64,000 bases of DNA, from positions 84,266 through 148,265 of the forward strand of contig NZ_JAHLQC010000010.1 of NCBI RefSeq assembly GCF_018918265.1, read 5' to 3'. A program made the position numbers and the translations under genes. The first letter of the stretch is position 1. Each line of letters begins with the position of its first letter. A model generated the notes under the pieces. The model worked only from the letters and a program-made list of their open reading frames with translations. It did not search any database and was not told where the DNA came from. Below are positions 55,774 through 64,000 of this stretch, piece by piece. This DNA comes from Falcatimonas sp. MSJ-15 (GTDB lineage Bacteria; Bacillota; Clostridia; Lachnospirales; Lachnospiraceae).

Positions 55774-56637
55774 CTAATCTTGCTGATTCAATGTCATATT
55801 ATAGATATCTCTTTTTGATACTCCTCTGTCTTTTGCTACCATTTTAATAGCATCTTTTTTGGCAATGCCCTGACTGATATACATATTAAGATGTTCTTCA
55901 ACTGTCATTGCATCAAATTCCTGCTGTTTTTCTCTCTCTATCTCTTCAAATGTCTTTCCTTTTATTACAAGAACATATTCTCCTCTTGGTTCATTATCTT
56001 CGTAATAAGAAAGAGCATCATCAAAACTACTCATATATGCATTCTCATGTTTCTTGGTAAGTTCTTTGCATATAGTGAGTTCTCTGTCACCACCAAAGAC
56101 TTCTTTAAGTTCTATCAGCGTTCTTATAAGCCTGTGTGGTGCTTCATATATTATTATTGTTCGTGTCTCATCTTTTAACTCATCAAGTATATGTTTTCTC
56201 TCTTTTTTGTCAGTTGGAAGAAATGCTTCAAAACAGAATCTTCTTGTCTCTCTTGCTGATATTGTAAGTGCTGTAACACATGCTACCGGTCCTGGAAGTG
56301 ATGTAAGTTCAACTCCTGCTTCTCTACACTGTTTAACAAGTTCTTCGCCAGGATCTGATATTCCCGGTGTTCCGGCATCTGTAATCAGAGCTATATTAAC
56401 ACCTTCTTTTAATTTTTCAACAAGATATCTTGCTTTTTCTACTTTATTGAATTCATGATAACTTGTCATAGGTGTCTTTATACCATAATGATTGAGAAGT
56501 TTTATACTATGTCTTGTATCTTCTGCTGCTATAAGATCAACTTCTTTTAATGTATTAAGAACTCTGATAGTTATATCTTCAAGATTTCCTATTGGTGTTG
56601 CACACAGGTACAACTTACCAGCTGTATTTTGCTCCAT
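55774..56637 (-). CDS. rsmI: 16S rRNA (cytidine-1402 2'-O)-methyltransferase
   Basis: 287 aa, tetrapyrrole-methylase fold: KLYLCATPIGNLEDITIR, LIAAEDTRHSIKLLNHYG, LITDAGTPGISDPGEELV, LPGPVACVTALTIS and TIIIYEAPHRLIRTL. It methylates the ribose of C1402 in the 16S decoding centre. GAGGAG lies 6 bp before the ATG. Follows the trmN-type gene as in Bacillus (yabB-yazA-yabC, here without the GIY-YIG gene). Terminated at 55694-55735. Confidence 0.95.
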   Translation of the reverse strand: MEQNTAGKLYLCATPIGNLEDITIRVLNTLKEVDLIAAEDTRHSIKLLNHYGIKTPMTSYHEFNKVEKARYLVEKLKEGVNIALITDAGTPGISDPGEELVKQCREAGVELTSLPGPVACVTALTISARETRRFCFEAFLPTDKKERKHILDELKDETRTIIIYEAPHRLIRTLIELKEVFGGDRELTICKELTKKHENAYMSSFDDALSYYEDNEPRGEYVLVIKGKTFEEIEREKQQEFDAMTVEEHLNMYISQGIAKKDAIKMVAKDRGVSKRDIYNMTLNQQD

Positions 56638-56675
56638 CTTATTCTCCTCTTTATCTTATTGACATACACTAATGT

Positions 56676-57416
56676 CTATTCGCTTTCGTAGAGTTCATAT
56701 ACTTCTTGTGTATATACGCCTACTTCTTTATAGACGATAAGTGGTTTTTCTACTTTTAACATTGAACCTGCACCTTTTATTCCTTCTATAAGCACCATAT
56801 TAGGTTCTTTATCTGCAAAAGGATATACCATTCTCATTCTCTTTGGTTCAAGCTTATATTCGTGCATAAGCGTTATTATCTCAACTAATCTGTGCGGTCT
56901 GTGTACCATATAAAAACGTCCATTTTCATTAAGTATCTTAGATGCTTCTCTTATTATATCTTCAAGTGTACAGAGTACTTCATGTCTTGCTATCGCTTTT
57001 GGAAGATCCGGATTCTTAAGTCCATGATTGTCATTCATATATGGTGGATTGCATGTAATTACATTAAAAGAAGCTCCTTTAAATATATCTGAAGCTTCCA
57101 CTACATTACCTTTTACAATATCTATCTTATCGCCAAGATTATTAAGCATAACACTTCTCATTGCAAGATCAGCACTTGTATCCTGAATCTCAAGCCCTGT
57201 ATAATGACTTCCTTTTGTCCTTGCTTCAAGAAGTATTGGTATTACTCCATTCCCTGTACAAAAATCAAGTACTTTTTCATCTTTTTTTACTTTGGCAAAT
57301 GCACTTAATAGTACTGCATCCATACCAAAGCAAAAAAGTGAAGGATTCTGTATTATTCTATATCCATTACGCTGCAGGTCATCTATTCTTTCATTAGAAT
57401 TAATATTAATTGTCAT
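56676..57416 (-). CDS. tRNA1(Val) A37 N6-methyltransferase-like (YabB/TrmN6)
   Basis: 246 aa. SAM motif I VLDFCTGNGVIPILL and the N6-adenine catalytic motif NVITCNPPYMN at about residue 120. N-terminus SNERIDDLQRNGYRIIQNP matches the YabB/TrmN6 family, which methylates the amino group of adenine 37 in tRNA. Its ATG overlaps the 3' end of ricT by 11 bp. The family occupies the same place in Bacillus (yaaT-yabA-yabB). Confidence 0.9.
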   Translation of the reverse strand: MTININSNERIDDLQRNGYRIIQNPSLFCFGMDAVLLSAFAKVKKDEKVLDFCTGNGVIPILLEARTKGSHYTGLEIQDTSADLAMRSVMLNNLGDKIDIVKGNVVEASDIFKGASFNVITCNPPYMNDNHGLKNPDLPKAIARHEVLCTLEDIIREASKILNENGRFYMVHRPHRLVEIITLMHEYKLEPKRMRMVYPFADKEPNMVLIEGIKGAGSMLKVEKPLIVYKEVGVYTQEVYELYESE

Positions 57417-58317
57417 CTAATAATGATTTCCCTTCTTTTTTCTCAAGAGCCTCAAGTGCTTTAAGTTCTTCGTCATTAATATTTAATTTTTCTTTCTTTC
57501 TTCTTGGCTTAAACTTAAGTTCACTTACTTTATACTCTCGGATTTCTTTTTCATCATTTTCGAGTGTAACTATAACTTTAACCAGCTGTCTTAATACGCT
57601 GACACTCTGTACATCACCTCTAAGACCATCCGGAGTTCCAACATTATCGCCTACAACTGGAAGTTTGCTATTAAGTTCTTCATAAGTCTCTTCTTCATTC
57701 TTAAGGCAACACATAAGTCTTCCGCATACTCCTGATATCTTGCTTGGATTAAGTGACAGATTCTGTTCTTTTGCCATCTTAATTGACACAGGTGCGAATT
57801 CTGACAGATATGAATGACAGCACAATGGTCTTCCACATATTCCTATTCCTCCGACTATCTTTGTCTCATCTCTTACACCTATCTGTCTTAATTCTATTCT
57901 TGTCTTAAATACAGATGCCAGATCTTTAACCAGTTCTCTAAAGTCTATTCTTCCATCTGCAGTAAAATAGAATAATACTTTATTATTATCAAATGTATAT
58001 TCTGAGTCAATAAGTTTCATTGACAGACCATGTTTTGTTATCTTCTCAAGACATATCTTAAATGCCTCTTTCTCTTTTTCTTTGTTGTTCATCTCTATCT
58101 GATCGTCTTCTGGTGTTGCTATTCTTATAACCGGTTTCAAAGGCTGTATTACCTTCTCGTCTTCAACTTCTCTTGGGCCAATAACAACATGTCCATATTC
58201 AACACCTCTTGCTGTTTCAACTATTACATGCTGTCCTGCCTCTATGTCAAGGCCAACCGGGTCAAAAAAGTATATTTTTCCAGCACTTCTGAATCTGACC
58301 CCAATTACTTTTATCAT
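57406..58317 (-). CDS. ricT: PSP1-domain regulator RicT (YaaT)
   Basis: 303 aa from the ATG at 58317 (GGAGG at 5 bp), giving the family start MIKVIGVRFRSAGKIYFFDP. The PSP1 domain includes GVEYGHVVIG and a cysteine set GICGRPLCCHSYLSEF and GVCGRLMCCLKNEEE, which in Bacillus RicT binds iron-sulfur clusters as part of the RicAFT complex with RNase Y. A Lys/Glu-rich C-terminal tail follows. Immediately after holB, as in Bacillus. Confidence 0.93.
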   Translation of the reverse strand: MIKVIGVRFRSAGKIYFFDPVGLDIEAGQHVIVETARGVEYGHVVIGPREVEDEKVIQPLKPVIRIATPEDDQIEMNNKEKEKEAFKICLEKITKHGLSMKLIDSEYTFDNNKVLFYFTADGRIDFRELVKDLASVFKTRIELRQIGVRDETKIVGGIGICGRPLCCHSYLSEFAPVSIKMAKEQNLSLNPSKISGVCGRLMCCLKNEEETYEELNSKLPVVGDNVGTPDGLRGDVQSVSVLRQLVKVIVTLENDEKEIREYKVSELKFKPRRKKEKLNINDEELKALEALEKKEGKSLLDDN

Positions 58318-58352
58318 ATTAACCTCCATCTATATTATCTGAATAATTAAAA

Positions 58353-59393
58353 TTAGTTTTCTTTTATTGTAAGTATCATAAGCTCAAGTGTCAATTGAAA
58401 ATTAACATTTGCACTAAGCCTCTGTCTGGCTTTTGCCATTGCATTAAGAATATTCTCTATTCCATTGTATGAATGTCTGTTTGCCTGCTCTCTTATGCTG
58501 CCAATTTCTTCTTTAAATATCACTGAATTAGCATCATTTGTAACTTTAAACATTAATACATCTCTATACCATATCATAAGAATATCAATATAATCATTAA
58601 CAGAAATCTTGAATTCTTCTATTTTTTTAATTGCATCAATAATCTCACCAATTTCCATATCATCTATATATTTTACAAGATGAATTGCTTCTGTTTTTAC
58701 TTCATCAAATTCTTCTGTCTTGGCAAGTTCTATTGCTTTACCAACATTACCCTGAGCAAATGACACACACAGATTCGCTTTATAATCCGGAATCTGATAT
58801 TTCTTCATAATATACTCTCTTATTATGTCTTCTCTTACAGGCTTCATAGATAACATTACACATCTTGATGTTATTGTCTGTAAAAAAGCACCCGCATTAT
58901 TAGTTATGAGTATAACAATAACATAATGTGGAGGTTCTTCTATTGTCTTTAGGATTGCATTTTGAGCCTGAACATTCATCTTCTCTGCTTCGTTAATTAT
59001 ATATATCTTATAACGTCCTGCATACGGTTTTATCTGTGCATCATTAACAATCTGTTCTCTCACGTCATCTACAGTTATGGTATTTGGTTTTTCATGCGTT
59101 ATCCATATTATATCAGGATTATTATGTGAATCTGCCTGTATACACGATTTGCAATGTCCACATGGTCTTTCATTCTCATCAACACACATAAGTGCTTTTG
59201 CAAATTCCAAAGCAAGAAGTGTTTTTCCGGATTTATCTTCGCCATTTATAATATATGCATGGGATACTTTATCATGCTTCATTGCCTCTTTAAGGTGCAT
59301 TACTATTGCATTGTTACCAATGAATCCTTCAAAACTTTTATCATATGATATACTTTTTTCTTCACTATTCTTTTTGTCATTCTCCACGCTCAT
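58353..59393 (-). CDS. holB: DNA polymerase III subunit delta'
   Basis: 346 aa from the ATG at 59393 (GGAGG at 5 bp). AAA+ clamp-loader fold: Walker A-like NGEDKSGKTLLALEFAKAL, zinc-binding CGHCKSCIQADSHNNPD, IYIINEAEKMNVQAQNAILK and TIEEPPHYVIVI with SRC motif TITSRCVML. Part of the clamp loader that places the sliding clamp on DNA. Sits between yaaR and ricT, the conserved Firmicute order. Confidence 0.94.
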   Translation of the reverse strand: MSVENDKKNSEEKSISYDKSFEGFIGNNAIVMHLKEAMKHDKVSHAYIINGEDKSGKTLLALEFAKALMCVDENERPCGHCKSCIQADSHNNPDIIWITHEKPNTITVDDVREQIVNDAQIKPYAGRYKIYIINEAEKMNVQAQNAILKTIEEPPHYVIVILITNNAGAFLQTITSRCVMLSMKPVREDIIREYIMKKYQIPDYKANLCVSFAQGNVGKAIELAKTEEFDEVKTEAIHLVKYIDDMEIGEIIDAIKKIEEFKISVNDYIDILMIWYRDVLMFKVTNDANSVIFKEEIGSIREQANRHSYNGIENILNAMAKARQRLSANVNFQLTLELMILTIKEN

Positions 59394-59454
59394 CAGGTCC
59401 TCCATTATCTCTTATTATGCCGCCAGGCTGCTATTAATTTACTCCTCATCAGGT

Positions 59455-59586
59455 AAGTATAAATTTCCATCAATTAAGTATAACTTTTTATAGGATAAGT
59501 ATAGTTTTCCATCAATTAAGTATAACTTTTATAGGATAAGTATAACCTTCCATTAATTAAGTATAACTTATTATCAGGTAAGTATA
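59455..59586. repeat. Seven 21-bp-phased AAGTATA repeats
   Basis: AAGTATA starts at 59455, 59476, 59497, 59518, 59538, 59559 and 59580: spacings 21, 21, 21, 20, 21, 21. Alternate units also share the intervening CCATCAATT or TATAGGAT, so a 42-bp superunit is visible. It lies between yaaR and holB; the last copy is inside the yaaR coding end. Confidence 0.9.
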
Positions 59587-60017
59587 TCGAGTAATAATCC
59601 TCTTATTTCTCCCACTTTTCCAAGTATTGTAAGGTTATCTTTTTCATCTTTAATAAGCTCTGATGCAAGTGCATCAAGATTCTCATCTACTTTTCTCACA
59701 ATTCCATATATTCTGTGTCGTCCTCTTCTGTCAAGAAAATTTTCTCTTGAAAACTTATGTGATCTGTTTATAACTTCATTGAGAAATCCTTTAACAAGTT
59801 CACGATATGTCTTCATATCTTTTATATCCATATGCTTTGACAACTTATCACCCTGCTCAGTAATTCTATCAATAAGCCCATTGAGTCTATCTTTTAATTC
59901 TTCTTCTTCAATGTTGCTAACCAGTGTAAATTTAAAATTATCATCAGTATTAACTGCTGTCTTTGACTTATCTGCAACCTGATTTACAGGTTGAAGTTCA
60001 TTTACTCTAATATCCAC
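59574..60017 (-). CDS. yaaR: YaaR family protein (DUF327)
   Basis: 147 aa from a GTG at 60017 with GGAGGG at 6 bp. Helical protein with [40 protein letters not shown] and the basic [19 protein letters not shown]. Function unknown; conserved upstream of holB in Firmicutes. The last codons (LDILT) fall in the AAGTATA repeat array. Confidence 0.88.
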   Translation of the reverse strand: MDIRVNELQPVNQVADKSKTAVNTDDNFKFTLVSNIEEEELKDRLNGLIDRITEQGDKLSKHMDIKDMKTYRELVKGFLNEVINRSHKFSRENFLDRRGRHRIYGIVRKVDENLDALASELIKDEKDNLTILGKVGEIRGLLLDILT

Positions 60018-60220
60018 TCGAAACCCTCCATTTTTAGATTGACATAATCTACGTTATCCTTATGTATATTATCGTCTATTTTTTATATTTATTACCACTG
60101 TATAGACTTTTAAGCTGTTTTATTTAACACTTTGGATCTATCTTAACAAAGTCATCATGCAACAAGCAATTATTCTATTATAAGCAGGTTTTGTTCTGTA
60201 ATATGTTTTGTATTATAGAT
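60018..60220. other. AT-rich spacer
   Basis: Nothing recognisable between yaaR and the 60.2-kb repeat array. Confidence 0.4.
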
Positions 60221-60530
60221 TTCACTTGGGTTATATAATTGCTTATATTACATAATATTCACTTGCATTATATAGTTTGGCTTGTATTATATAATTCACT
60301 TGCATCATATATTTGCTTGTATTACATAATTCACTTGCATCATATATTTGCTTATATTACATAATTCACTTGCATCATATAGTTGCTTATATTATATAAT
60401 TCACTTGCATCATATAGTTGCTTATATTATATAATTCACTTGCATCATATAGTTGCTTATATTATATAATTCACCTGCATCATATAGTTTGGCTTGTATT
60501 ACATAATATTCACTTGCATTATATAATTTT
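60221..60530. repeat. Nine-copy 35-bp tandem repeat array
   Basis: The core TTCACTTGCAT (minor variants) starts at 60221, 60258, 60295, 60330, 60365, 60400, 60435, 60470 and 60509. The six central copies are spaced 35 bp and nearly identical, with TTGCTTATATTATATAA between cores. The distal end enters the guanylate-kinase-like coding region. No spacer diversity, so not CRISPR. Confidence 0.9.
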
Positions 60531-61077
60531 TTATATTGTTTACACATTCTAAAAAATCATAATTTTCAAATTTTTTCTCTATACCAAGTTTTTCTATATT
60601 CTCCTTAGCAAAATCCGCTTCATCAGCAAGATACCTTCTACATATCTCATCATATCGTGGGCTTGCCTGCTGCTTTTCTCTGTTTAAGGATCTTATAAGT
60701 CTGGTATAATCATCAACTTCAATATACAATGGTACTACTCTATCTCTGCCATAATATCTTAAAAAACATTCGTATGATTCAAGTGTCCCAATTATAAGAT
60801 AATTATCAGTTTCATTAATATTACCATCATCAGCTGTTGCATAACACCACTCTCCTGCAACAGTATTATAACTTCGCATTTCTATAAGATTAAGCTTTTT
60901 CATATCTTCTTTTGTAACAAAAAAATACTCTACTCCATCTGTCTCGCCTTCTCTTATTGGTCTTGTTGTATATCCTGTTATCTTCTTAAGATTAAGTTCA
61001 CCGTCTTCTATAAGCTTCTTATATATGCTATCCTTTCCACATGAACTTTTTCCCATTAGATAAAATATCTTTCCCAT
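60499..61077 (-). CDS. Guanylate kinase-like protein
   Basis: 192 aa. P-loop GKSSCGKDSIYKKL, GMP-binding-type region KITGYTTRPIREGETDGVEYFF and lid NREKQQASPRYDEICRRY resemble guanylate kinase (GMP + ATP to GDP + ADP). The P-loop (SSCGKD) differs from the usual SGSGKST, so it may be a paralogue rather than the housekeeping Gmk. AAAGGG precedes the ATG. Its last nine codons (NYIMQVNIM) are inside the 35-bp repeat array. Downstream of the decarboxylase gene. Confidence 0.82.
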   Translation of the reverse strand: MGKIFYLMGKSSCGKDSIYKKLIEDGELNLKKITGYTTRPIREGETDGVEYFFVTKEDMKKLNLIEMRSYNTVAGEWCYATADDGNINETDNYLIIGTLESYECFLRYYGRDRVVPLYIEVDDYTRLIRSLNREKQQASPRYDEICRRYLADEADFAKENIEKLGIEKKFENYDFLECVNNIKNYIMQVNIM

Positions 61078-61185
61078 TTTTCTCTACCCTTTTATATTGC
61101 TTTTTTGTTTAAATAATTACTATGCTATCTTCTTATTCAACATTGTGTTTACTAGATTATAACATATATCAAACTATGTATGATA

Positions 61186-62778
61186 TTATTTTTTTACAAT
61201 AGTTATATCTCCATCTTCTGTAATACCAATAAGATTAAGTTCCATATCTATATATTGTATAATCTTCCTGATAATTGCATCTGAGATCACTTCACCTGGA
61301 ACAATAATAGGACTTCCTGGTGGATAAAGATATACATAATCATACGAGATCATACCCTGAGATTCTACGAGTTTCACAGTTTCACAATTACTATTCAAAG
61401 CTTCATATATCGTCATTTTTTTAGCCGGAGCCTGATTAATTTGTATATACTCTGACCTACTATCAGTCACATCAATTCTATCATTTTTAATTATGTCACA
61501 GTTCTCCTGTTCATCACCTGATATACATTTTTTTTCTTTAACGCATCCTTTTGCATTAACAATGTCAACGCATCCACTCATTGTTGCAATCTCACTTAAT
61601 GCATTATATAAAATATCATAATGTTCAAAATTATCACATAATGATGTCATTCCTATTACATATCTCTCAGAAGCCATCTCAAGCTGTATTCCATATCTGT
61701 CATGAAGAATGTTATATAACTGACTTCCATTTAAAAAGTCCGATTTTATAACAAGCTTTGACATATCATAATCATACATTGTATATCCATAATTCTCCAC
61801 AAGACTTATCCCATTAAGCCCATTAATTCGTCTTCTCAAAGACATAAGATTATTATAATAATCCTCTATAATCCCACCTGTTTCTTCTCTGCACATAAAT
61901 CTTGTACAATTATCCATAGACGCCATCATAATATATGAAGGACTTGAACTTTGATATATTCCAAGATATCTGTGGACTTTACTGCTATTAATTCTGTCTG
62001 AACATATATGCAATATTGCTGTCTGTGTTAACGATGGCAATGTCTTATGAAGACTCTGAATCACAAGATCTGCCCCCTCATATATAGCTGATTTTGGAAA
62101 CATATCCATATATGGGAGATGTGCCCCATGTGCTTCATCAACAATAAGAACAGCATTATACTTATGTACAATTTCACTAATTCTCCTTATATCAGATACA
62201 ACCCCTTCATACGTTGGCGATGTTATAATAACAGCTTTTGTATCTATATTTTTTTTCAACATTTCTTCAAGCTTACAAGGATCTATTCCACAATATGCAC
62301 CTGTATCTTTGTGCATTTGTGGATAAATATATTCTGCTTCAAGTTCCTGGTGGAAAAGTGCATTATATACTGCTTTATGACAGTTTCGTGCAACAATTAC
62401 CTTATCTTTTTTATCAGTCACACCATAGATCGCCGCTATAAGCCCTACAGTACTCCCATTAACAAGATATATACTCTCTCTTGTTCCATATACTTTTGTA
62501 GCTAATTCCATACTCTCCTTTATAATTCCTTCAGGATTATGATAATTATCAAAACCATCTATCTCCGTAATATCTATCATAAAAGGATTAACAAAATTCA
62601 TATACTCCACATTTCTCTTATGTCCCGGCATATGAAAAGGAATGTTTGTATGGTCTTTGTATGTACGTTCACAGTATTCTAAAAGTGTTTCATATAAAGG
62701 ATGACTATATTCTTCACTATTTAAAATATTACCGGTACATCTATTAGCAATGCTTTCACTATCCTTATTTTTTATCAT
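61186..62778 (-). CDS. Orn/Lys/Arg decarboxylase family protein (YaaO-like)
   Basis: 530 aa. Fold-type I PLP enzyme: NIPFHMPGHKRN near the start, VNGSTVGLIAAIYGV, LIVDEAHGAHLPYM and the PLP lysine in VIQSLHKTLPSLTQTAIL. The C-terminal domain ends with YDYVYLYPPGSPIIVPGE. It decarboxylates a basic amino acid to a polyamine precursor; substrate unresolved. Bacillus yaaO lies in the same genomic neighbourhood near tmk-yaaR-holB. A low-complexity insert at about 405-445 is unusual. AAAGGA precedes the ATG. Confidence 0.9.
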   Translation of the reverse strand: MIKNKDSESIANRCTGNILNSEEYSHPLYETLLEYCERTYKDHTNIPFHMPGHKRNVEYMNFVNPFMIDITEIDGFDNYHNPEGIIKESMELATKVYGTRESIYLVNGSTVGLIAAIYGVTDKKDKVIVARNCHKAVYNALFHQELEAEYIYPQMHKDTGAYCGIDPCKLEEMLKKNIDTKAVIITSPTYEGVVSDIRRISEIVHKYNAVLIVDEAHGAHLPYMDMFPKSAIYEGADLVIQSLHKTLPSLTQTAILHICSDRINSSKVHRYLGIYQSSSPSYIMMASMDNCTRFMCREETGGIIEDYYNNLMSLRRRINGLNGISLVENYGYTMYDYDMSKLVIKSDFLNGSQLYNILHDRYGIQLEMASERYVIGMTSLCDNFEHYDILYNALSEIATMSGCVDIVNAKGCVKEKKCISGDEQENCDIIKNDRIDVTDSRSEYIQINQAPAKKMTIYEALNSNCETVKLVESQGMISYDYVYLYPPGSPIIVPGEVISDAIIRKIIQYIDMELNLIGITEDGDITIVKK

Positions 62779-63067
62779 GATAAATCCTTTCTGTAATACA
62801 CTACATTAAGTGCTTACATAATTCATATTTCCAACATAATCTATCTTACTTCTATGCGATTATAGATTATAAAGCAACTTATAGTATATCACAATATTGC
62901 CAACATAATACATAGCCAATTTATCTGCTAAAATTGGCTGTCTCATATTCAACTTATACTATACAACTTACTCCACCATTTCTACCAACTCCTACTCAAC
63001 TTATGCTATCAAATCTTCCCAATATACTCTCTCTAACTTATACATCTACTAATAATCTCACAACAAA
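62779..63067. other. Spacer upstream of decarboxylase gene
   Basis: No gene. AGCCAATTT and AAATTGGCT (62912-62942) form a 9-bp stem about 140 bp upstream of the decarboxylase start. It lacks a following U-run and could be regulatory. Confidence 0.35.
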
Positions 63068-63108
63068 AAAGGCTGTATCCCTCATACTTCTTAAGGAATA
63101 CAGCCTTT
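63068..63108 (-). terminator. Terminator of the rRNA-tRNA operon
   Basis: AAAGGCTGTATTCC and GGGATACAGCCTTTTTTG (minus strand) form a stem with a small mismatch followed by six T, 70 bp after the last tRNA. Confidence 0.88.
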
Positions 63109-63177
63109 CAATTACTCTTATATATTATTAGAAACAAAAAAACGCTACCAAACAAATAGTAACGTCTTTGTTAATAA

Positions 63178-63250
63178 TGAGACATCGGGGATTCGAACCC
63201 CGGACAACTTGATTAAAAGTCAAGTGCTCTACCGACTGAGCTAATATCCC
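63178..63250 (-). tRNA. tRNA-Lys (anticodon TTT)
   Basis: 73 nt cloverleaf; acceptor GGGATAT/ATGTCTC, anticodon loop CTTTTAA, T-loop TTCGAAT, discriminator A, CCA not encoded. Confidence 0.97.
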
Positions 63251-63278
63251 ATTTTTTACATAACCACCTAAGTGGAAA

Positions 63279-63351
<73 letters not shown>

Positions 63352-63352
63352 T

Positions 63353-63429
<77 letters not shown>

Positions 63430-63439
63430 TCAATATAAA

Positions 63440-63521
63440 TGGATGGAGAAGGATTCGAACCTTCGAAGACGAAGTCAACAGATTTACAGTCTGCCCCCTT
63501 TGGCCGCTCGGGAATCCATCC
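63440..63521 (-). tRNA. tRNA-Tyr (anticodon GTA)
   Basis: 82 nt with a long variable arm; acceptor GGATGGA/TCCATCC, anticodon loop CTGTAAA, discriminator A, CCA not encoded. Confidence 0.97.
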
Positions 63522-63543
63522 ATATGCTGCACAAAAAAATGCA

Positions 63544-63616
63544 AGCCGACAATCGGACTTGAACCGATAACCTGCTGATTACAAATCAGCTGCTCTGCCA
63601 ATTGAGCCATGTCGGC
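63544..63616 (-). tRNA. tRNA-Thr (anticodon TGT)
   Basis: 73 nt; acceptor GCCGACA/TGTCGGC, anticodon loop TTTGTAA, discriminator T, CCA not encoded. Confidence 0.97.
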
Positions 63617-63623
63617 ATATATA

Positions 63624-63696
63624 TGGGACCAATAGGGCTCGAACCTATGACCCCCTGCTTGTAAGGCAGGTGCTCTCCCAGCTGAGCTATGATCCC
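63624..63696 (-). tRNA. tRNA-Val (anticodon TAC)
   Basis: 73 nt; acceptor GGGATCA/TGGTCCC, anticodon loop CTTACAA, discriminator A, CCA not encoded. Confidence 0.97.
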
Positions 63697-63729
63697 ACAT
63701 TATTTAATTATCATTGTTTCACAATGAAA

Positions 63730-63803
63730 CGACCCGGATGGGGTTCGAACCCACGACCTCCGCCGTGACAGGGCGGCGCTCTAACCAGCTGAGCCACCAG
63801 GCC
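63730..63803 (-). tRNA. tRNA-Asp (anticodon GTC)
   Basis: 74 nt; acceptor GGCCTGG/CCGGGTC with a G-T pair, anticodon loop CTGTCAC, discriminator G as required for Asp, CCA not encoded. Confidence 0.97.
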
Positions 63804-63881
63804 AAATGAATATTATATATTCAAAACTACACGCTGAATTTATATCTTTTAGAATCCTTTTTCTGAGGTTAACCTCTTCTT

Positions 63882-64000
63882 TTGGTTAAGTCCTCGACCT
63901 ATTAGTAACAATCAGCTGCACGTGTTACCACGCTTCCACCTTTGTCCTATCTACCTTGTCGTCTTCAAGGGGTCTTACAGCTTGCGCTTGGGATATCTCA
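63882..64000 (-). rRNA. 23S rRNA, 3' end (partial)
   Basis: Minus-strand sequence contains the conserved 23S end, including GTGGAAGCGTGGTAACACGT, TGTTACTAATAGGTCGAGG and the terminal ACTTAACC. The rest lies beyond the right edge. Only 78 bp separate its end from tRNA-Asp, too little for a 5S gene. A perfect palindrome GAGGTTAACCTC (63865-63876) lies just downstream, likely part of the 23S processing stalk. Confidence 0.9.

Noticed and set aside
60295..60509. Repeated mini-ORFs on the minus strand, one per 35-bp unit (MMQVNYII-stop)
   Set aside because: Each is eight codons with no ribosome site; a consequence of the repeated sequence.
60221..60530. CRISPR-like array
   Set aside because: The entire 35-bp unit repeats without variable spacers, and no cas genes are present.
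62912..62942. Terminator or riboswitch upstream of the decarboxylase gene
   Set aside because: Only a 9-bp stem without a U-run or any recognisable aptamer; too weak to call.

Overview
The window is AT-rich DNA from a low-GC Firmicute, most likely a motile member of the Lachnospiraceae or a close relative. The evidence is a cellobiose phosphorylase locus, a flagellin of the type common in that family, spmA/spmB sporulation genes, a Bacillus-like yaaR-holB-ricT-trmN-rsmI cluster, consistently good Shine-Dalgarno sites and tRNA genes without encoded CCA. Genus cannot be fixed from the sequence alone. Almost everything up to 31.3 kb, and most of the rest, lies on the minus strand.

1 to 18.7 kb is a dense defence island read on the minus strand. 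From upstream to downstream it holds: a small XRE regulator; a complete DNA m5C methyltransferase; a second, short phage-type methyltransferase-like protein; a stand-alone copy of the N-terminal domain of the neighbouring McrB-like protein; a McrB-like AAA+ motor; a McrC/LlaJI-like nuclease; a Vsr endonuclease; a MORC/MutL-like GHKL ATPase; a Z1-domain ATPase; a broken PD-(D/E)XK (DUF4420-type) nuclease; and an AIPR protein. Stops and starts overlap along most of it. After a 372-bp promoter-bearing gap comes a pPIWI-RE module: a zinc-ribbon PD-(D/E)XK nuclease, a DinG-type helicase and the N-terminal half of the pPIWI-RE protein, which runs off the left edge.

18.7 to 26.2 kb continues the accessory region: a decayed insertion sequence with inverted ends and a likely 7-bp target duplication, an unrecognised 318-aa protein, a SAM methyltransferase, a YefM/YoeB toxin-antitoxin pair with three TGTACA operator cores, and a large PLD-nuclease/SF2-helicase fusion.

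26.7 to 34.2 kb is a cellobiose locus: a LacI regulator, a sugar-binding lipoprotein and two permeases on the minus strand, and divergently a cellobiose phosphorylase. A pair of mutually exclusive inverted repeats sits between the binding protein and the permeases. 34.3 to 39.7 kb holds flagellin, an XRE-TPR protein, an internally deleted metallophosphatase, an MBL-fold hydrolase and an exported protein of unknown function.

40.0 to 48.2 kb is a likely haem/iron acquisition operon: a membrane-anchored protein, two NEAT-type surface proteins, a Shp-like surface protein, and a FecB/FecCD/FecE-type ABC importer whose permease has a lysine-rich repeated N-terminus. A palindrome cluster upstream is a candidate iron-repressor operator. 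Divergent from it is a surface protein combining calcium repeats, a VWA domain and a papain-like protease. A binding-protein/chemoreceptor pair with no permease follows.

54.5 to 62.8 kb is core genome: spmB, spmA, rsmI, trmN6-like, ricT, holB, yaaR, a guanylate-kinase-like gene and an Orn/Lys/Arg decarboxylase, with two striking intergenic repeat arrays. The window ends with seven tRNA genes (Lys, Phe, fMet, Tyr, Thr, Val, Asp) downstream of the 3' end of a 23S rRNA gene, all on the minus strand.
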